Source of the DNA: Helichrysum umbraculigerum
Taxonomy: Eukaryota; Streptophyta; Magnoliopsida; Asterales; Asteraceae
Assembly: GCA_949592205.1 (NCBI GenBank)
Contig: CATIUR010000003.1
Span: 152,023,259 to 152,087,258, forward strand
DNA: 64,000 bases
Reading direction: 5' to 3'
The translations under genes were made by a program, and so were the position numbers. Positions within the stretch are counted from its first letter, which is position 1. Each line of letters starts with the position of its first letter. The notes under the pieces are model-generated. The model saw only the letters and a list, made by a program, of their open reading frames with translations. It was not told the origin of the DNA and made no database searches. Positions 36,261-46,956 of the stretch are shown in pieces.

Positions 36261-37299
36261 TCTTTATTAATATACTATAAAAAGAACACATAGCTTAACA
36301 TTTTAACACATAAGCTCCCCAAATCTTAGCAGATGTCCTAAAACAAATTAAAAATTCTAAACATAGCCCTTAGGCTATCTTTAAGAAATTCAGACTCACA
36401 TAAATTGTTTGTACCATGACAATAACCACTCCCCCCGAATTTAACTTCTTCCAACTAACTCATTCTACCACCAATTTATGCATCAAATTAATTCTAAGAT
36501 GTAGACACATAACCATCTTACCTTTTTGTTATGTGTCCTTAATCAACAAAAAATTTATGTATAATAAGAGTTTCATCTTAATTGTTTATTAGAAAATATA
36601 TATACATGCATATATATTATTACATACATAAGTAATGGTTGTATCCTAATTTTTTAGAAAATAAAAAGATTGTATATTGTTACAGATTCGATTATGTAGG
36701 TCAATCACTTTCTTTAATTGTAGTAGCTTCATGCTAGCTGAACGTACAATTAATCTACGGAGTATTATGAAAGCACAACAGATAGCAAAATTGCTGATAT
36801 GAAATCTATAGATTGTTAAGAACATGAGTTTTCATCATTAATCATTTGATTTTAGTGTGTTAGATGATTCATTGGATTTTACAAGTAACTTTTTCGCTAC
36901 ACAAACTATGATTTAAGGTGTATTAGAAGATGCTCTAATCGAAGTGGTGATGTTTGATAATAATTGATGATAAGAGATAAAAATTTATTTTTTCTTTTTA
37001 ATTAATGATTTTCCTTAAAGATACTTCATCTGTCCCAACTTAATTGTCCAGTGTTTCATTTTGGGATGTTTAAAAATAATTGTGCACTTTGATTTCAACA
37101 AATTAGAAATGATTTTAGTGGGTAGATATTAAACGCTATTAGTGATATAGTAATCAATGTACCATCTCTAAAATTGTAGGCATTTCAGTATTAGACAATT
37201 AAATTGAGACGGATGGAGTAATATAGATGTAATATCGCAAAAGCTAATTTTAACTTTTCTGGATGTGGACCGTACGTCGCACGGCCTAGATACTAACTA

Positions 37300-37300
<1 letters not shown>
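36261..37300 (+). mobile_element. non-autonomous Helitron, 1.04 kb
   Basis: 5' TCTTTATTAATATACTATAA follows an A (36,260). The 3' hairpin (GGACCGT...ACGGCC, about 37,267-37,286) is followed by CTAG at 37,297-37,300 and a T. The subterminal start (AAAAAGAACACATAGC) is shared with the other Helitrons. A Stowaway MITE (37,022-37,220) is nested near the 3' end. No coding content. Confidence 0.7.
37022..37220. mobile_element. Stowaway MITE nested in the 1-kb Helitron
   Basis: The left end TACTTCATCTGTCCCAACTT and the right end, ending GAGACGGATGGAGTA, form the well-known Stowaway terminal inverted repeat with TA ends; about 200 bp. Confidence 0.8.

Positions 37301-37362
<62 letters not shown>
37301..37362. 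repeat. (TG)n(TA)n compound microsatellite
   Basis: About nine TG units are followed by about 20 TA units, immediately after the Helitron 3' end. Confidence 0.9.
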
Positions 37363-37363
<1 letters not shown>

Positions 37364-37422
37364 CATGTTCTCAAAGTCAATTTTGGACACCAATTAGGTC
37401 GTACGTGGCATATTAATTAGTA

Positions 37423-38571
37423 GGGATAAGTCCCGCGAAATGCAACTAACTTTGGCTAAAAAGCTATTGTGTGTAAGCAACTAACGTTTGGGTGTAAGAA
37501 TGCAACCAACTTTCTAAAGTGGGGTTTTTGATGTAGTTTACCTACAAAAATCTGATGTCATCCGGTTGTATAGTATTATGTGGCATCCACGTAACATTTT
37601 TCTTTTAATTAAAAAAAAAAAAAACAAGTTTGATATGGTATCGTTCAAAGAATTAAGCAGGTTGAATGATTTCATTTGCTCACAAATTGCTCGCATAGTT
37701 ATCATTGGCTTTCGCTATCATCATCATCAAATCAATTACAATCAAAGCAATTACAACATCAAGATTAGGGGAAATCACTAAAGTGGGATTTTAATCAAAG
37801 CAATTCTTACCTGAAAATTTCAGCATCTTAAACATCATATCGTTATCATCATCATAAACACAGCAGCAACATCATCTCGTTATCATCATCATCATCAGAA
37901 GCAATTAGGGGAAAACGCCCCCTCGTCGATCACCACTACCACCGGCCGCCAACCATCACCACCGCAAACCATCACCGGCACCGGAGGTGGTTTATGGTTA
38001 ATCGCTCACCACCACCGCCGCTTCCCAGGTCCATTTTTGTTAGTCGCCGTAGGTGGTTTATGGTTGCCGGAGGTGGTTTAATTTGTTGCGGTTAGTGTTA
38101 ATTGTTGTCGGTTTGGGGTTTTCAAGTTAAAATTCTGTTCTAAAATAGTTTTATGAGATGATGATGATAACCAGATGAGTTGATGAATTGATGATGATGA
38201 GCGATATCAATGATCGATACTGATGATGATGATAACCAGATGAGGTGATGAATTGATGATGATGATGATGATGATATGATGAATACATGTACTCCGTATT
38301 TTGATATTTATATAAAAAAAATTGATGTTACATGGATAATGATTTGGTAAAAAAAAGAAAATTAAAAAATACGTGGATAATGACTTGGCATGCCACATAT
38401 CATCCAACATACCAAAAACATACTTCTTAACCGGTTACCGACTACAAAGGTTACAAATTACATCAAAAAACCTATTTTTGAAAGTTGGTTGCATTCTTAC
38501 ACCCATATGTTAGTTGATCACACACAATAGCTTTTTGACCAAAGTTAGTGGTATTTCGCCGGACTTATCCC
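37423..38571. mobile_element. non-autonomous Mutator-like element, 1.15 kb, 9-bp target duplication
   Basis: Terminal inverted repeats begin GGGATAAGTCC and extend over 100 bp. The exact 9-bp duplication TAATTAGTA flanks it (37414-37422 and 38572-38580). The TIR aligns along its length with that of the autonomous MULE at 48,046 (shared GGAAATGC/GAAATGC, AAGAATGCAA, TTTTTGATGTA blocks), so it is a likely non-autonomous relative. The middle holds a GC-rich CACCAC/CCGCC stretch (about 37,915-38,040), possibly captured DNA, and GAT repeats at about 38,150-38,280. Confidence 0.88.
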
Positions 38572-38633
38572 TAATTAGTATCCTGAAATTGTCACATGTT
38601 CTCAAAGTCAATTTTGGCTGAAATTGTCACATG

Positions 38634-39330
38634 TTCTCAAAGTCAATTTTGGACACCAATTAGGTCCTACGTGGCATATTAATTAGTACCCTGAAGTTGT
38701 CATTGTCATGATACAACGTTATGTTGATGGAAATTAAGTCAGAGATGATACCTTCACGTACTATTCGGTCTACATGTGCCGATATATTCGACCCATCTTG
38801 TTTGCTAAACGAATTAATTGCTATTTTTATTGTAAGAACTTGTAGGGTTAAGTAAAAAAATGTAATTAACTATGCTATGTAATATTCATAGTGTATTCAA
38901 CTATTCGGATTTTCATTAAGTGTAAGTAACTAGTTATTTTATGCTATTGTATGTAATTTTCGATATATTTTCCGCGTGTTATCTATATAAGGTGCCACTT
39001 GTCATTCTTACAAGTTGACACGTCACTAAAATACATACAATGGCAAGAAATAACGTGTTTATTACACACAATGTACATCCGAATAGTTGGATACACATTA
39101 TAAATGTCAAATCATAGTTAATTAATTGTATTTTTTTGCACTTACCCCTAACTTTTATAACAAAGATCATTGTATTAATCGCATTTTTAACATATTTATT
39201 ACCATTTACCAACGGTTATATTTTGTATAGCACTCGCGGAATGGTGAATGGTGATATTAGCAAATATTGAATATGGATTTTGATATTATATTAAAGTTGA
39301 TCGACTAATTATTAACATGCATATATTGAA
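38634..39330 (+). repeat. segment duplicated (diverged) at 47,130-47,480
   Basis: Collinear matches with the region upstream of the KAS gene: TCAATTTTGGA, CCTGAAGTTGT, AAGTCAGA-ATG-T-ACACCTTC, TCGATCTACATG-GCC, then AACTT-TATAACAAA and CCAAC-GTTAT. The segment is interrupted here by a short MULE (38845-39148). Its first part (TGTTCTCAAAGTCAATTTTGG...) is also repeated locally at 37,365-37,422 and twice at 38,595-38,655. Confidence 0.6.
38845..39148. mobile_element. short Mutator-type element
   Basis: About 304 bp with inverted ends GGGTTAAGTAAAAAAATG / GGGGTAAGTGCAAAAAAATA and imperfect 9-bp flanks (GAACTTGTA / TAACTTTTA, seven of nine). Confidence 0.65.
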
Positions 39331-39401
39331 CGTGGAGAAATAAATTTAATATTGAAGCTTGTGAATTAGATTAATGCCCCTCTTGAAATTTGATTGCTTT
39401 A

Positions 39402-39413
39402 TTATTATTATTA

Positions 39414-39500
<87 letters not shown>
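39402..39500. repeat. (TTA)n microsatellite
   Basis: More than 30 TTA units; the source of the poly-isoleucine chance ORF. Confidence 0.95.
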
Positions 39501-39501
<1 letters not shown>

Positions 39502-39992
39502 GATTTGTTAATTAAGCCTCTTGAAAGCTTCTCACGATTATTAATTTTCACTCCTTTTAGTTTTGTGATACTTCGATTTTTAAGTGAATAAGGTCCAAGT
39601 TTAATACTAATCTCATCACATTTGTTACTTGGATAACTTGAGATTGAAGGCCCTAGCTACACTGGGATTCCGAATTAAAGAACCTAACTGTATCTTCCGT
39701 GAATTTGATTTATCATTTTTTTTCAACTCTAGGAGACTCTTTCACGAGATTATCGATCAATCATTATCTCCCAATGATCGTGGGTCATTGCCATTTTTCA
39801 TAACGTTATCGATCAGCATGTTTTTGAGATTGTTGATCATGAGCCACCCCATGTGTCATGGCCTGAAATAAAACTCTAGTTTTCATTTCGTTCCTTGATC
39901 AACCTAGCTAATACCGTAAAAGATATCATCATCATAACAATAATAATTAATTAATAACCACTAGCATGACATTTATAGCATATATATTTCTA
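39501..39992. other. spacer without a recognised gene
   Basis: No supported gene. The 80-residue ORF at 39,629-39,871 has no feature I recognise. Confidence 0.5.
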
Positions 39993-40314
39993 GGGGTAAG
40001 TACGCGAAAATGTAATGAACTATGCTCTGACATTCATTGTATGTAACGAACTACTCTGACATTCATTGTATGTAACGAACTTCTAATTTCCTTCATTGTA
40101 TGTAACGAACTTGTATTTTGGGTAGATCAACGGTCCTAAGAACGCCACGTGTCGCCCTACATAATCAACACTTGGAAAAATCAAGGAAAATACTAGTTCA
40201 TTACATACAATGGAGGAAATTAACAAGTTCGTTACATACAATGAATGTCAGAATAGTTCGTTACATACAATGAATGTCAGAGCATAGTTCATTACATTTT
40301 CGCGCACTTACCCC
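39993..40314. mobile_element. short Mutator-type fold-back element with exact 9-bp duplication
   Basis: 322 bp, with inverted repeats of about 110 bp beginning GGGGTAAGTACGCGAAAATG. The exact duplication ATATTTCTA flanks it (39984-39992 and 40315-40323). Within the TIR, a 33-bp phrase (ACTCTGACATTCATTGTATG...) is tandemly repeated. Confidence 0.9.
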
Positions 40315-40550
40315 ATATTTCTAACTTTACGGGTATACCAAAATTATAAAACTCATTACAGTATTAACTTTATATTTAAGCAATCACAAAAGTTCATTGT
40401 GTTTGAAACTAAACAAAATTTCATTCGGTGAATAATATAAAAAGAAAAGTAAATCGAAGCTACAAAACACAAACTAATACGGAGTAGAAAAACTAAAATT
40501 AAAATTAAGTAAATGATTATGTACTCAATCAAATTAATGGAATAAATAAA

Positions 40551-40851
40551 GGGTTTAGTGTATAGGAATGCATTTAACTTGTGACCGATGTATTGTCTGT
40601 GTACCCTACTTACGATTGCTCTTTTTAATGCATCAAACTTTCAAAAAATGATTTTTTGATAAATTTCGATGATGTGTCACTCGTTTAAAGTGCCACACGT
40701 CATCCAGAAAGTTTGACACATTATCAAAAAGTCACCAAAATACACTAAAACACATTTTTTGAAAGTTTGATGCATTAAAAATAGCAAACCTAATTTGAAT
40801 ACACACAATAGACATCAGGTACATGTTAGATGCATTTCAATATACTAACTC
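40551..40851. mobile_element. short Mutator-type element
   Basis: 301 bp. Ends GGGTTTAGTGTATAGGAATG / GAGTTAGTATATTGAAATGC. Near-exact 9-bp flanks ATAAATAAA / ATAGATAAA. Same TIR style as 59,001-59,322 (TTAGTG...GGAATGCAT). Confidence 0.78.
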
Positions 40852-41091
40852 ATAGATAAATGCTGCTATTCAGAGGAACAAACTTGAAAAATAATGTCGA
40901 TCCCCAACAAAAAATAAAAACCCAACTAGTTAAGGCCTTAGGGGGCTGAGCTAATAGATTACGTGTTAATGTTGTAACTAACTCTTTATTACTAGCATAT
41001 TAGGTCATCACTGAACGAATTTGTATCTATGACCTTTATCTAAATTTAGTGTATCACTTTGAAAGATAATTTTCTTTTATAAAGGTTCAAA

Positions 41092-41460
41092 TAAAAACAC
41101 TTATTATGGTGGGAACGGTAGGAACGGATATTTTTACTTTAAACTTTAAGATTAAATTATGTTTTTGATGAAAAATATATATCAAAATTCTTAGAATTGT
41201 GTGTTCTTTACTATGAGAATTTTTTTTTTTTTTAAATGTGATACACATCATAATTTTTTTTTTTTGTGTATCACAGTATCACACATAAAAGGCTATCATA
41301 TATGTCTTTTTTTTTTTTTAATTAATCTAATATTAAAGAGGATAAAAATTTAATAATTTTAGCATAACTTTTTTTGCAAAACATTACATACATTGAATTT
41401 AAAAGTGAAAAAAGTCGTTCCTACGGTTCCTACGATAATAAGTGATCTTACAATAACCTT
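41092..41460. mobile_element. MITE-like element with 45-bp inverted ends
   Basis: The left end AAGGTTCAAATAAAAACACT and the reverse complement of the right end share CACTTATTAT, GGAAC-GTAGGAACG. AT-rich interior; no clear target duplication. Superfamily not assigned. Confidence 0.55.
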
Positions 41461-42009
41461 CCCCTAAAAATGATATTTACAGTTTGTCTACCTTACAAAT
41501 AATGAGACTTTGTGATGGCATTGTAATAAAAATATTATCGTTACTCAATCTTAACGGCGACACAAGACCCCTAAACATGAAATCCTAATCAAAGCATGAT
41601 GAATCCACTTGCCCGAAATTCAAACATTCTACTTAGGATTTATTGTTTGGTACGTAATGCATTTACGCATTTTACAATTGTATGCATGAAACTCCGAAAC
41701 TTCACAGTGTAGTATTAAAGCTTGCAAGTTTTTGGCTATATAAATTGATGTGTTTTTTGTAAGTTCTATATATACATACAATAGTAAGTTAAACGCATAT
41801 AAGAGAGTATTTTAAAAATTGAATACATACAATAGAAGTTTTTCATGTTAAATACATAAAATAGTAAAAGATGTAAAGTTATTTTCGAAATGTATATATA
41901 CATTTCGAAAATATAAACCTTTTTACCTAATACATCCCTTGAAACCTTCTGCCTAATACAATCTTGAAACTGGAAATAGTACAAAGGTCTACATCAATAA
42001 ATGTCCATA
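41461..42009. other. downstream region of the KAS gene
   Basis: AT-rich, no ORF of note. It should hold the 3' UTR and poly(A) site of the minus-strand KAS gene near its right end. Confidence 0.5.
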
Positions 42010-43949
42010 TCAAGGCTTGAATGATGAGAACACTACAACAGAATTGTGGCCACCTAAACCAAATGAATTTGAAATGGCTGCATAACAAGAATGTTAGAGT
42101 ATGTGAGGTAAACAATTATATCATGGTAACAGAACTAGGGAAGAAAAGATTGAAACTCACCAACATCTATTTCGTGTTGTTGCTTTCGATTTGCAACAAC
42201 GTCAAATTGTACTGCGGGTTCGAGTTCCTACAGTTGAACCAAAGACGTGAATATAAAAGAATTTAATTACGGTAGGAAATTAAACAGTAAAGCACATGGA
42301 TATAAGTATCACGTACAAATTGATTAATGGTAGGATGTAACCATCCTGTTTGAATTGCTTTAATCGTAGCAATTGCTTCTATACCTCCAGCGCCCCCCAT
42401 ACTATGTCCGATCATAGACTGAAATACATACAAGATGCCAACAATCTTAATATGGAGTTCATATTGTGTAGATAACATGAATCATGCATGGGGGACTTCA
42501 CCTTGGTTGCATTCATCTTGATTCCCACAGTGTTCTTGAATACCTTATTGAGAGCATTTAACTCAGCCAAATCCCCATTCATGGTGGAAGTTGCATGTGC
42601 ATTGATGTAATTTACCTAGTCATATATTAGGGGAAAAGATGCTTGAGAGTTTGTTGTAAATTCAACACGTTCTAAGATATAAATGAGAAAAAAGTGACGT
42701 ACCTCTTCTACGGACACGCACGCATCAACAAGGCTGCTTTGTATACAATTTGAAATGCCAAGCCCATCTAATCGTGGATTTGTTATATGATATGCATCAA
42801 AAGATACGTCACCTCCCAAGTATTCGGCAAGTATTGGTGCATCCCTTTTCTTTGCATGTTCTAAACTCTCCATCACCTGTAGACATACCACATTGAAGTC
42901 CCCATGTAAGCAGTAAGATGAACTACAATTCTATAGAAATGAGTTTGGGAGCATTATGAATGGTATACCAAAACACCTGCACCTTCTCCCATGACAAACC
43001 CATCTCTATGTATGTCCCATGGTCTGGAAGCAGTCTTGGGATCATCATTTCTTTGAGACAATGCTCTACAAGCAGCAAAAGTCCCCATGCCTGTGCGGTT
43101 AACCAGAGCGTCCACGCCACCAGCAATCATTAAATCCGCCTTACCTTCACATATATAATTCGCAGCAGCACAAAAGCTTGCATTGGAACTCGCACAAGCA
43201 GCAGATATGCTGTAATTTGATCCCATAAAACCAAGATCCATAGCAAGTAAAGCAGAGCCCATGCTAGTTATTGAAAAAGGTGCTACATATGGTTTGATTT
43301 TACTATAGCCTTCCTTGATGAATGCCTGCATAGCATCTGAAAGAACGGTATTACCTCCCATTGCCGATCCAACTAGTACACCAGCTCGCTCCTTATCAAT
43401 CTGTTGATGATCACCATATGAAAGTAATGTAACCAATCGTATTAGTTTATTAGAAACATGAAGAGTACGTAGGTTATAAACCTTGGAACATTGATGGCCA
43501 TCAAGAGCAGCATCTTCAAGGGCTTTTTTCCCAGCAACAATGCAATAACGTTGACAGTTATCAAGTCTTGTGTCATATTTGGCGTCAATATACCCATTTG
43601 AGTTGAATCCACGAATCTGACCCGCAAATCGAGTTGTGAGTCCTGAAGTATCAAATCGATCTATTAACCCGATTCCGCTCTCCCCATCCAAGAGTCTTTG
43701 GTAGAACATATCCACGTCGTTTCCAAGTACAGAAACGACACCCATACCTGTAATAACAACTCGCTTTTTAGCGTCTTTCTCCCTTTTCGGGATGGTGGTG
43801 GAGTGGCGGCCGGAAGCAAACACCAGACGGTCTCTACTGTTGGTGGTGCGTGCTGGAGGTTTGACAATTCCGGATAAAATGTTATTGCGGAGTGGGTTGA
43901 GTGGGGCCGCCGAAAGATGTGAGAATTGAAGAAGACCTTGAACTCCCAT
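42010..43949 (-). CDS. KAS1: plastid 3-oxoacyl-ACP synthase I-like (KAS I), seven exons, 474 aa
   Basis: Condenses acyl-ACP with malonyl-ACP in plastid fatty-acid elongation (family knowledge). Exons, right to left: 43949-43482, 43400-42969, 42876-42703, 42615-42502, 42418-42317, 42227-42161, 42077-42010; all six introns (81-92 bp) are GT-AG and the joined frame is open to TGA. A transit-peptide-like N-terminus (about 60 residues) precedes KKRVVITGMGVVS. Catalytic Cys225 (AACASSN), His365 (NAHATST), Lys396 (NATKSM) and His401 (IGHSMGGAGG) are present. It differs from typical KAS I at usually fixed sites: AACASSNAS for TACATSNYC, IGHSMGGAGG for IGHCLGAAGG, FGLGGHN for FGFGGHN. I therefore read it as a diverged, probably functional paralogue. 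It is the only clear host gene here. Confidence 0.93.
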
Positions 43950-43984
43950 AATTGTGTACAGTGATGAATAAAGATCAATATAAA

Positions 43985-44010
43985 GATATCTAGTATATAT
44001 ATATACACAC
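43985..44010 (-). promoter_or_regulatory. TATA-like promoter region of the KAS gene
   Basis: A TATATATATA run at about 43,995-44,006 lies about 45-60 bases upstream of the ATG at 43,949. It would give a very short 5' UTR. Sequence inference only. Confidence 0.35.
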
Positions 44011-44127
44011 ACATATGTACGTTATTTCATTTAAAAATCCATATACGTACATATGTATCATTTTGGTGTATTTAATCACTATTATTTTACCTAAAATATA
44101 ATCCACATATACCTCATAATATACTAA

Positions 44128-44340
44128 GGGTTTTGCTAATGTGTGCCCCGTGGCACACGTTAAGGTGCAATTAATGAACTCATAATTTCCTTATATGTCA
44201 GAATTTGTAATTAATATATGCATAAAAAGGTAATTATTAGTATGAATTAATGAGTATTAAAAGCAAATTCTGATATATAAAGAAATTACGGGATTAAATG
44301 CTCCTTAACGTGTGCCACGGGGTACACATTAGCAAAACCT
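44128..44340. mobile_element. short Mutator-type MITE upstream of KAS
   Basis: 213 bp with about 45-bp inverted ends (GGGTTTTGCTAATGTGTGCC / AGGTTTTGCTAATGTGTACC). Near-exact 9-bp flanks ATATACTAA / ATACACTAA. No coding content. Confidence 0.82.
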
Positions 44341-44474
44341 ATACACTAATATTAATTACTTTTAGTACAGTCGTAATTAAATATAAATTATTATACTTAT
44401 ATAAATTTATTTAAATACACATTCAGATTACATATTATTAGTTGTGTACAAGTGATTTATGATAGTGTCACATA

Positions 44475-46515
44475 GGGGTGAGCACAAAAAACGTTTAACC
44501 GAACCGTAACCAAATTAGCCGCTAAACCGATCCGTTTTAACCGCTTAACCACACAAACCGACGATTCGGTTATATATGTAAAATGAAATTAACCGCCTGT
44601 GGTGGTTCGGTTACGGTTAATGTCCATAACCGAACCACCAATAACCGCCCCGCTTCAAATATATAACTTATTTACTTATCAGATTAAAATAGTATATTAA
44701 TATATAGAGTAAATTTCATAGATGGTCCATGTGGTTTACATCGATTTACGAAAATCATCCCTGTACTTTTTTTTTCGTGTTTTCAGTCCAATATGTTTAC
44801 ATTTTGATTGAAGGTAGTCCCTCCGCCACTTAAAATTACTAAAGTACCCTTTTCATTGATTTATTTACTTTTATTGATTATCAAATAGAGTATATTAACT
44901 TATTTATATCATTATTTATTATTATAATTATAAAATATTAATTATAATTAACAATTATATTCCTTAATTCCCTTTTTCACACGTGTGAATCCATCTCCCC
45001 AAAATTGTGCAGATCGTTCTGTACATTAATGAGTAACCATAGCAAAGTTTCCATGACCATCCATACACCACCGCCATCAGCCACCAGCCCACCACATACC
45101 ATCACCATCGCCATCTTTTTAGTAAACTAGAAACCACAGGCAAGTCGCTCAGAGTTTGAGGTTACTACCGGATTGACACTGTCCGGCCAGATCCGGTCAG
45201 TGGTCTGATGGCAACAATGACACACCAACACAATCGACGGGATATAAAGCCGGAAAACAATGACATCTTCTCTGCTACTCCCGATCCAGCGAGATCTGGC
45301 CAAATAACCGGAAAAACAAAACCCACAACCCGTTTGAAACTCTAGATTGTGAATTTGGTAAATCGAAACCCTCTTTGTTCGCATAATCGGGATCTAAACG
45401 GCCACATCTGATCAGTTCGTTTCCTAGACTCACTTTCCGGTAGCCCGGAAACCACCACGACCCCAAGCATATTTCTACGTTGGGTTTTGTCCACAATCAT
45501 TAGATCTAGTGTAGTCTGATTTGTTGTTTTAGTTTTTGGGTTCCATCACCATGGATGGTGGCATTTGATTTTTGACTTATTGTGGTGGTGGAGGGTGGTC
45601 ATCAATTAGGGAACGAATGTTGAAGATGAGATTAGGGTTAGTGATATTTGAATTGAGTGTGTTTAGGGTTAGGTAGGTTAGGGTGATACTCAGATATTTT
45701 AAGTTTTTTCATTTTTTATGGTTTATTTTAAATATTTATTTATTACGAAGTATTTGATAATTAAGAAAAAATGATAAATAAAATAGAAAAGGGCATTGAA
45801 GTAATTTTAAGTAAGAAGGGACCATTGGCGAGCAAAACGTAAACATATTGGACTGAAAACACGAAAAAAAAGTACATGGACGATTTTCGTAAATCGATGT
45901 AAACCACAGGGACCATCTATGGAATTTACTCTAATATATATTATTCTCATTCTTATACTTATTCCTATATAGATCAGTGTCAAAAATTAAGAAATATATA
46001 CAATTTAATTTTTGTATAATTGATTTTGGACGTTTATTGTTCTGTTTTGGACTTTTATAATGGACCACAAAGGTTTATAAATACAACTCCGTAATATATA
46101 CCCACATACATGATCATAGTTCAGCTGCAGGCTACATTTACATACATACATTCATTTCACTTCTATCTATTTACATTTTAGTGCATCCCTTAAATTTAAA
46201 TACATCCCAAATTTAATACTACTCCACACACTGCACCAACAATTCGTTTATATCCCAACCTGTTATTTAACACATTCATATGTCTTTTGCCCTTTTGAAT
46301 ATAAAAAGTAAACTCGTAATTTATTTTACATACCTTTAATTTTCAAAACTAACATTTGTTAATCGCTTTAACCGAAAGGATTAACTGAACCGTCAAAATT
46401 AACCGTTTAACCGATCCGCCAATTAACCGAACCCAACGGTTACTAATATCAATTAACCGCCATATTCGATTCGGTTACGGTTAATGTCCATAACCGCTCC
46501 AAACCGAACCGTGCT
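44475..46515. mobile_element. hAT-like element rich in AACCG boxes, carrying a nested MULE
   Basis: Flanked by an exact 8-bp repeat GTCACATA (44467-44474 and 46516-46523), the hAT duplication length. Both ends are packed with AACCG/CGGTT boxes; the left starts GGGGTGAGCAC and the right ends GTGCT, so the right end may lack its last six bases. No transposase remains. A Mutator-type element (44707-45931) sits inside. Confidence 0.68.
44707..45931. mobile_element. non-autonomous Mutator-like element, 1.2 kb, nested in the hAT-like element
   Basis: Inverted ends beginning GAGTAAATTTCATAGATGGT are more than 100 bp long. The exact 9-bp duplication TAATATATA flanks it (44698-44706 and 45932-45940). 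The middle (about 45,000-45,660) has higher GC and codon-like composition and could be captured host DNA, but I cannot name the source. Confidence 0.88.
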
Positions 46516-46807
46516 GTCACATAAGTTGTGATCTAATTTAATCTCAGTGATTGAAGGCCACTAAATGTAAATAAGTACATATCAACAATAAAGGTACGAT
46601 TTGATTAATTTTTAGTAGGGCCTGAATGTTAAAAACTGTGGTGCATATTTATCACATATAATGCATACATTATTTTTTATTTGATGATATCAAGAATTCA
46701 GAACATGTGACACAATTGTTAACTACAGATTACATCCAATATTTTGGGGTTATATCTTGACAACGAGTAATAAATTAGTTAATCAATATTCCATTGGACT
46801 ATTATAA

Positions 46808-46956
46808 GGATGCGTTTACTTCGCGAAATTCAATGGATCGAATTGAATTTCAAATTTATTTCATAAAATTGTTTGGTTCATAAATGAATTGATTTGGAAG
46901 TCAAATTGTCTCAAATTTCTATTCCATAAAAAAGATTTCGCAAACGAAACGCAACG
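46808..46956. mobile_element. small MITE-like element
   Basis: About 150 bp with ends GGATGCGTTTACTTCGCGAAAT and a right end that reverse-complements to CGTTGCGTTTCGTTTGCGAA. No clear duplication. Confidence 0.5.

Noticed and set aside
39394..39591. Poly-isoleucine ORF
   Set aside because: It is the translation of a (TTA)n microsatellite.
43950..44012. Upstream in-frame ATG for the KAS gene
   Set aside because: It would add a 21-residue Tyr/Ile-rich stretch encoded by the TATA-like region; MGVQGLLQ at 43,949 gives a normal plastid N-terminus.
45127..45496. Two overlapping minus-strand ORFs in the nested MULE
   Set aside because: Overlapping frames with no recognisable domain; kept only as a possible captured fragment.
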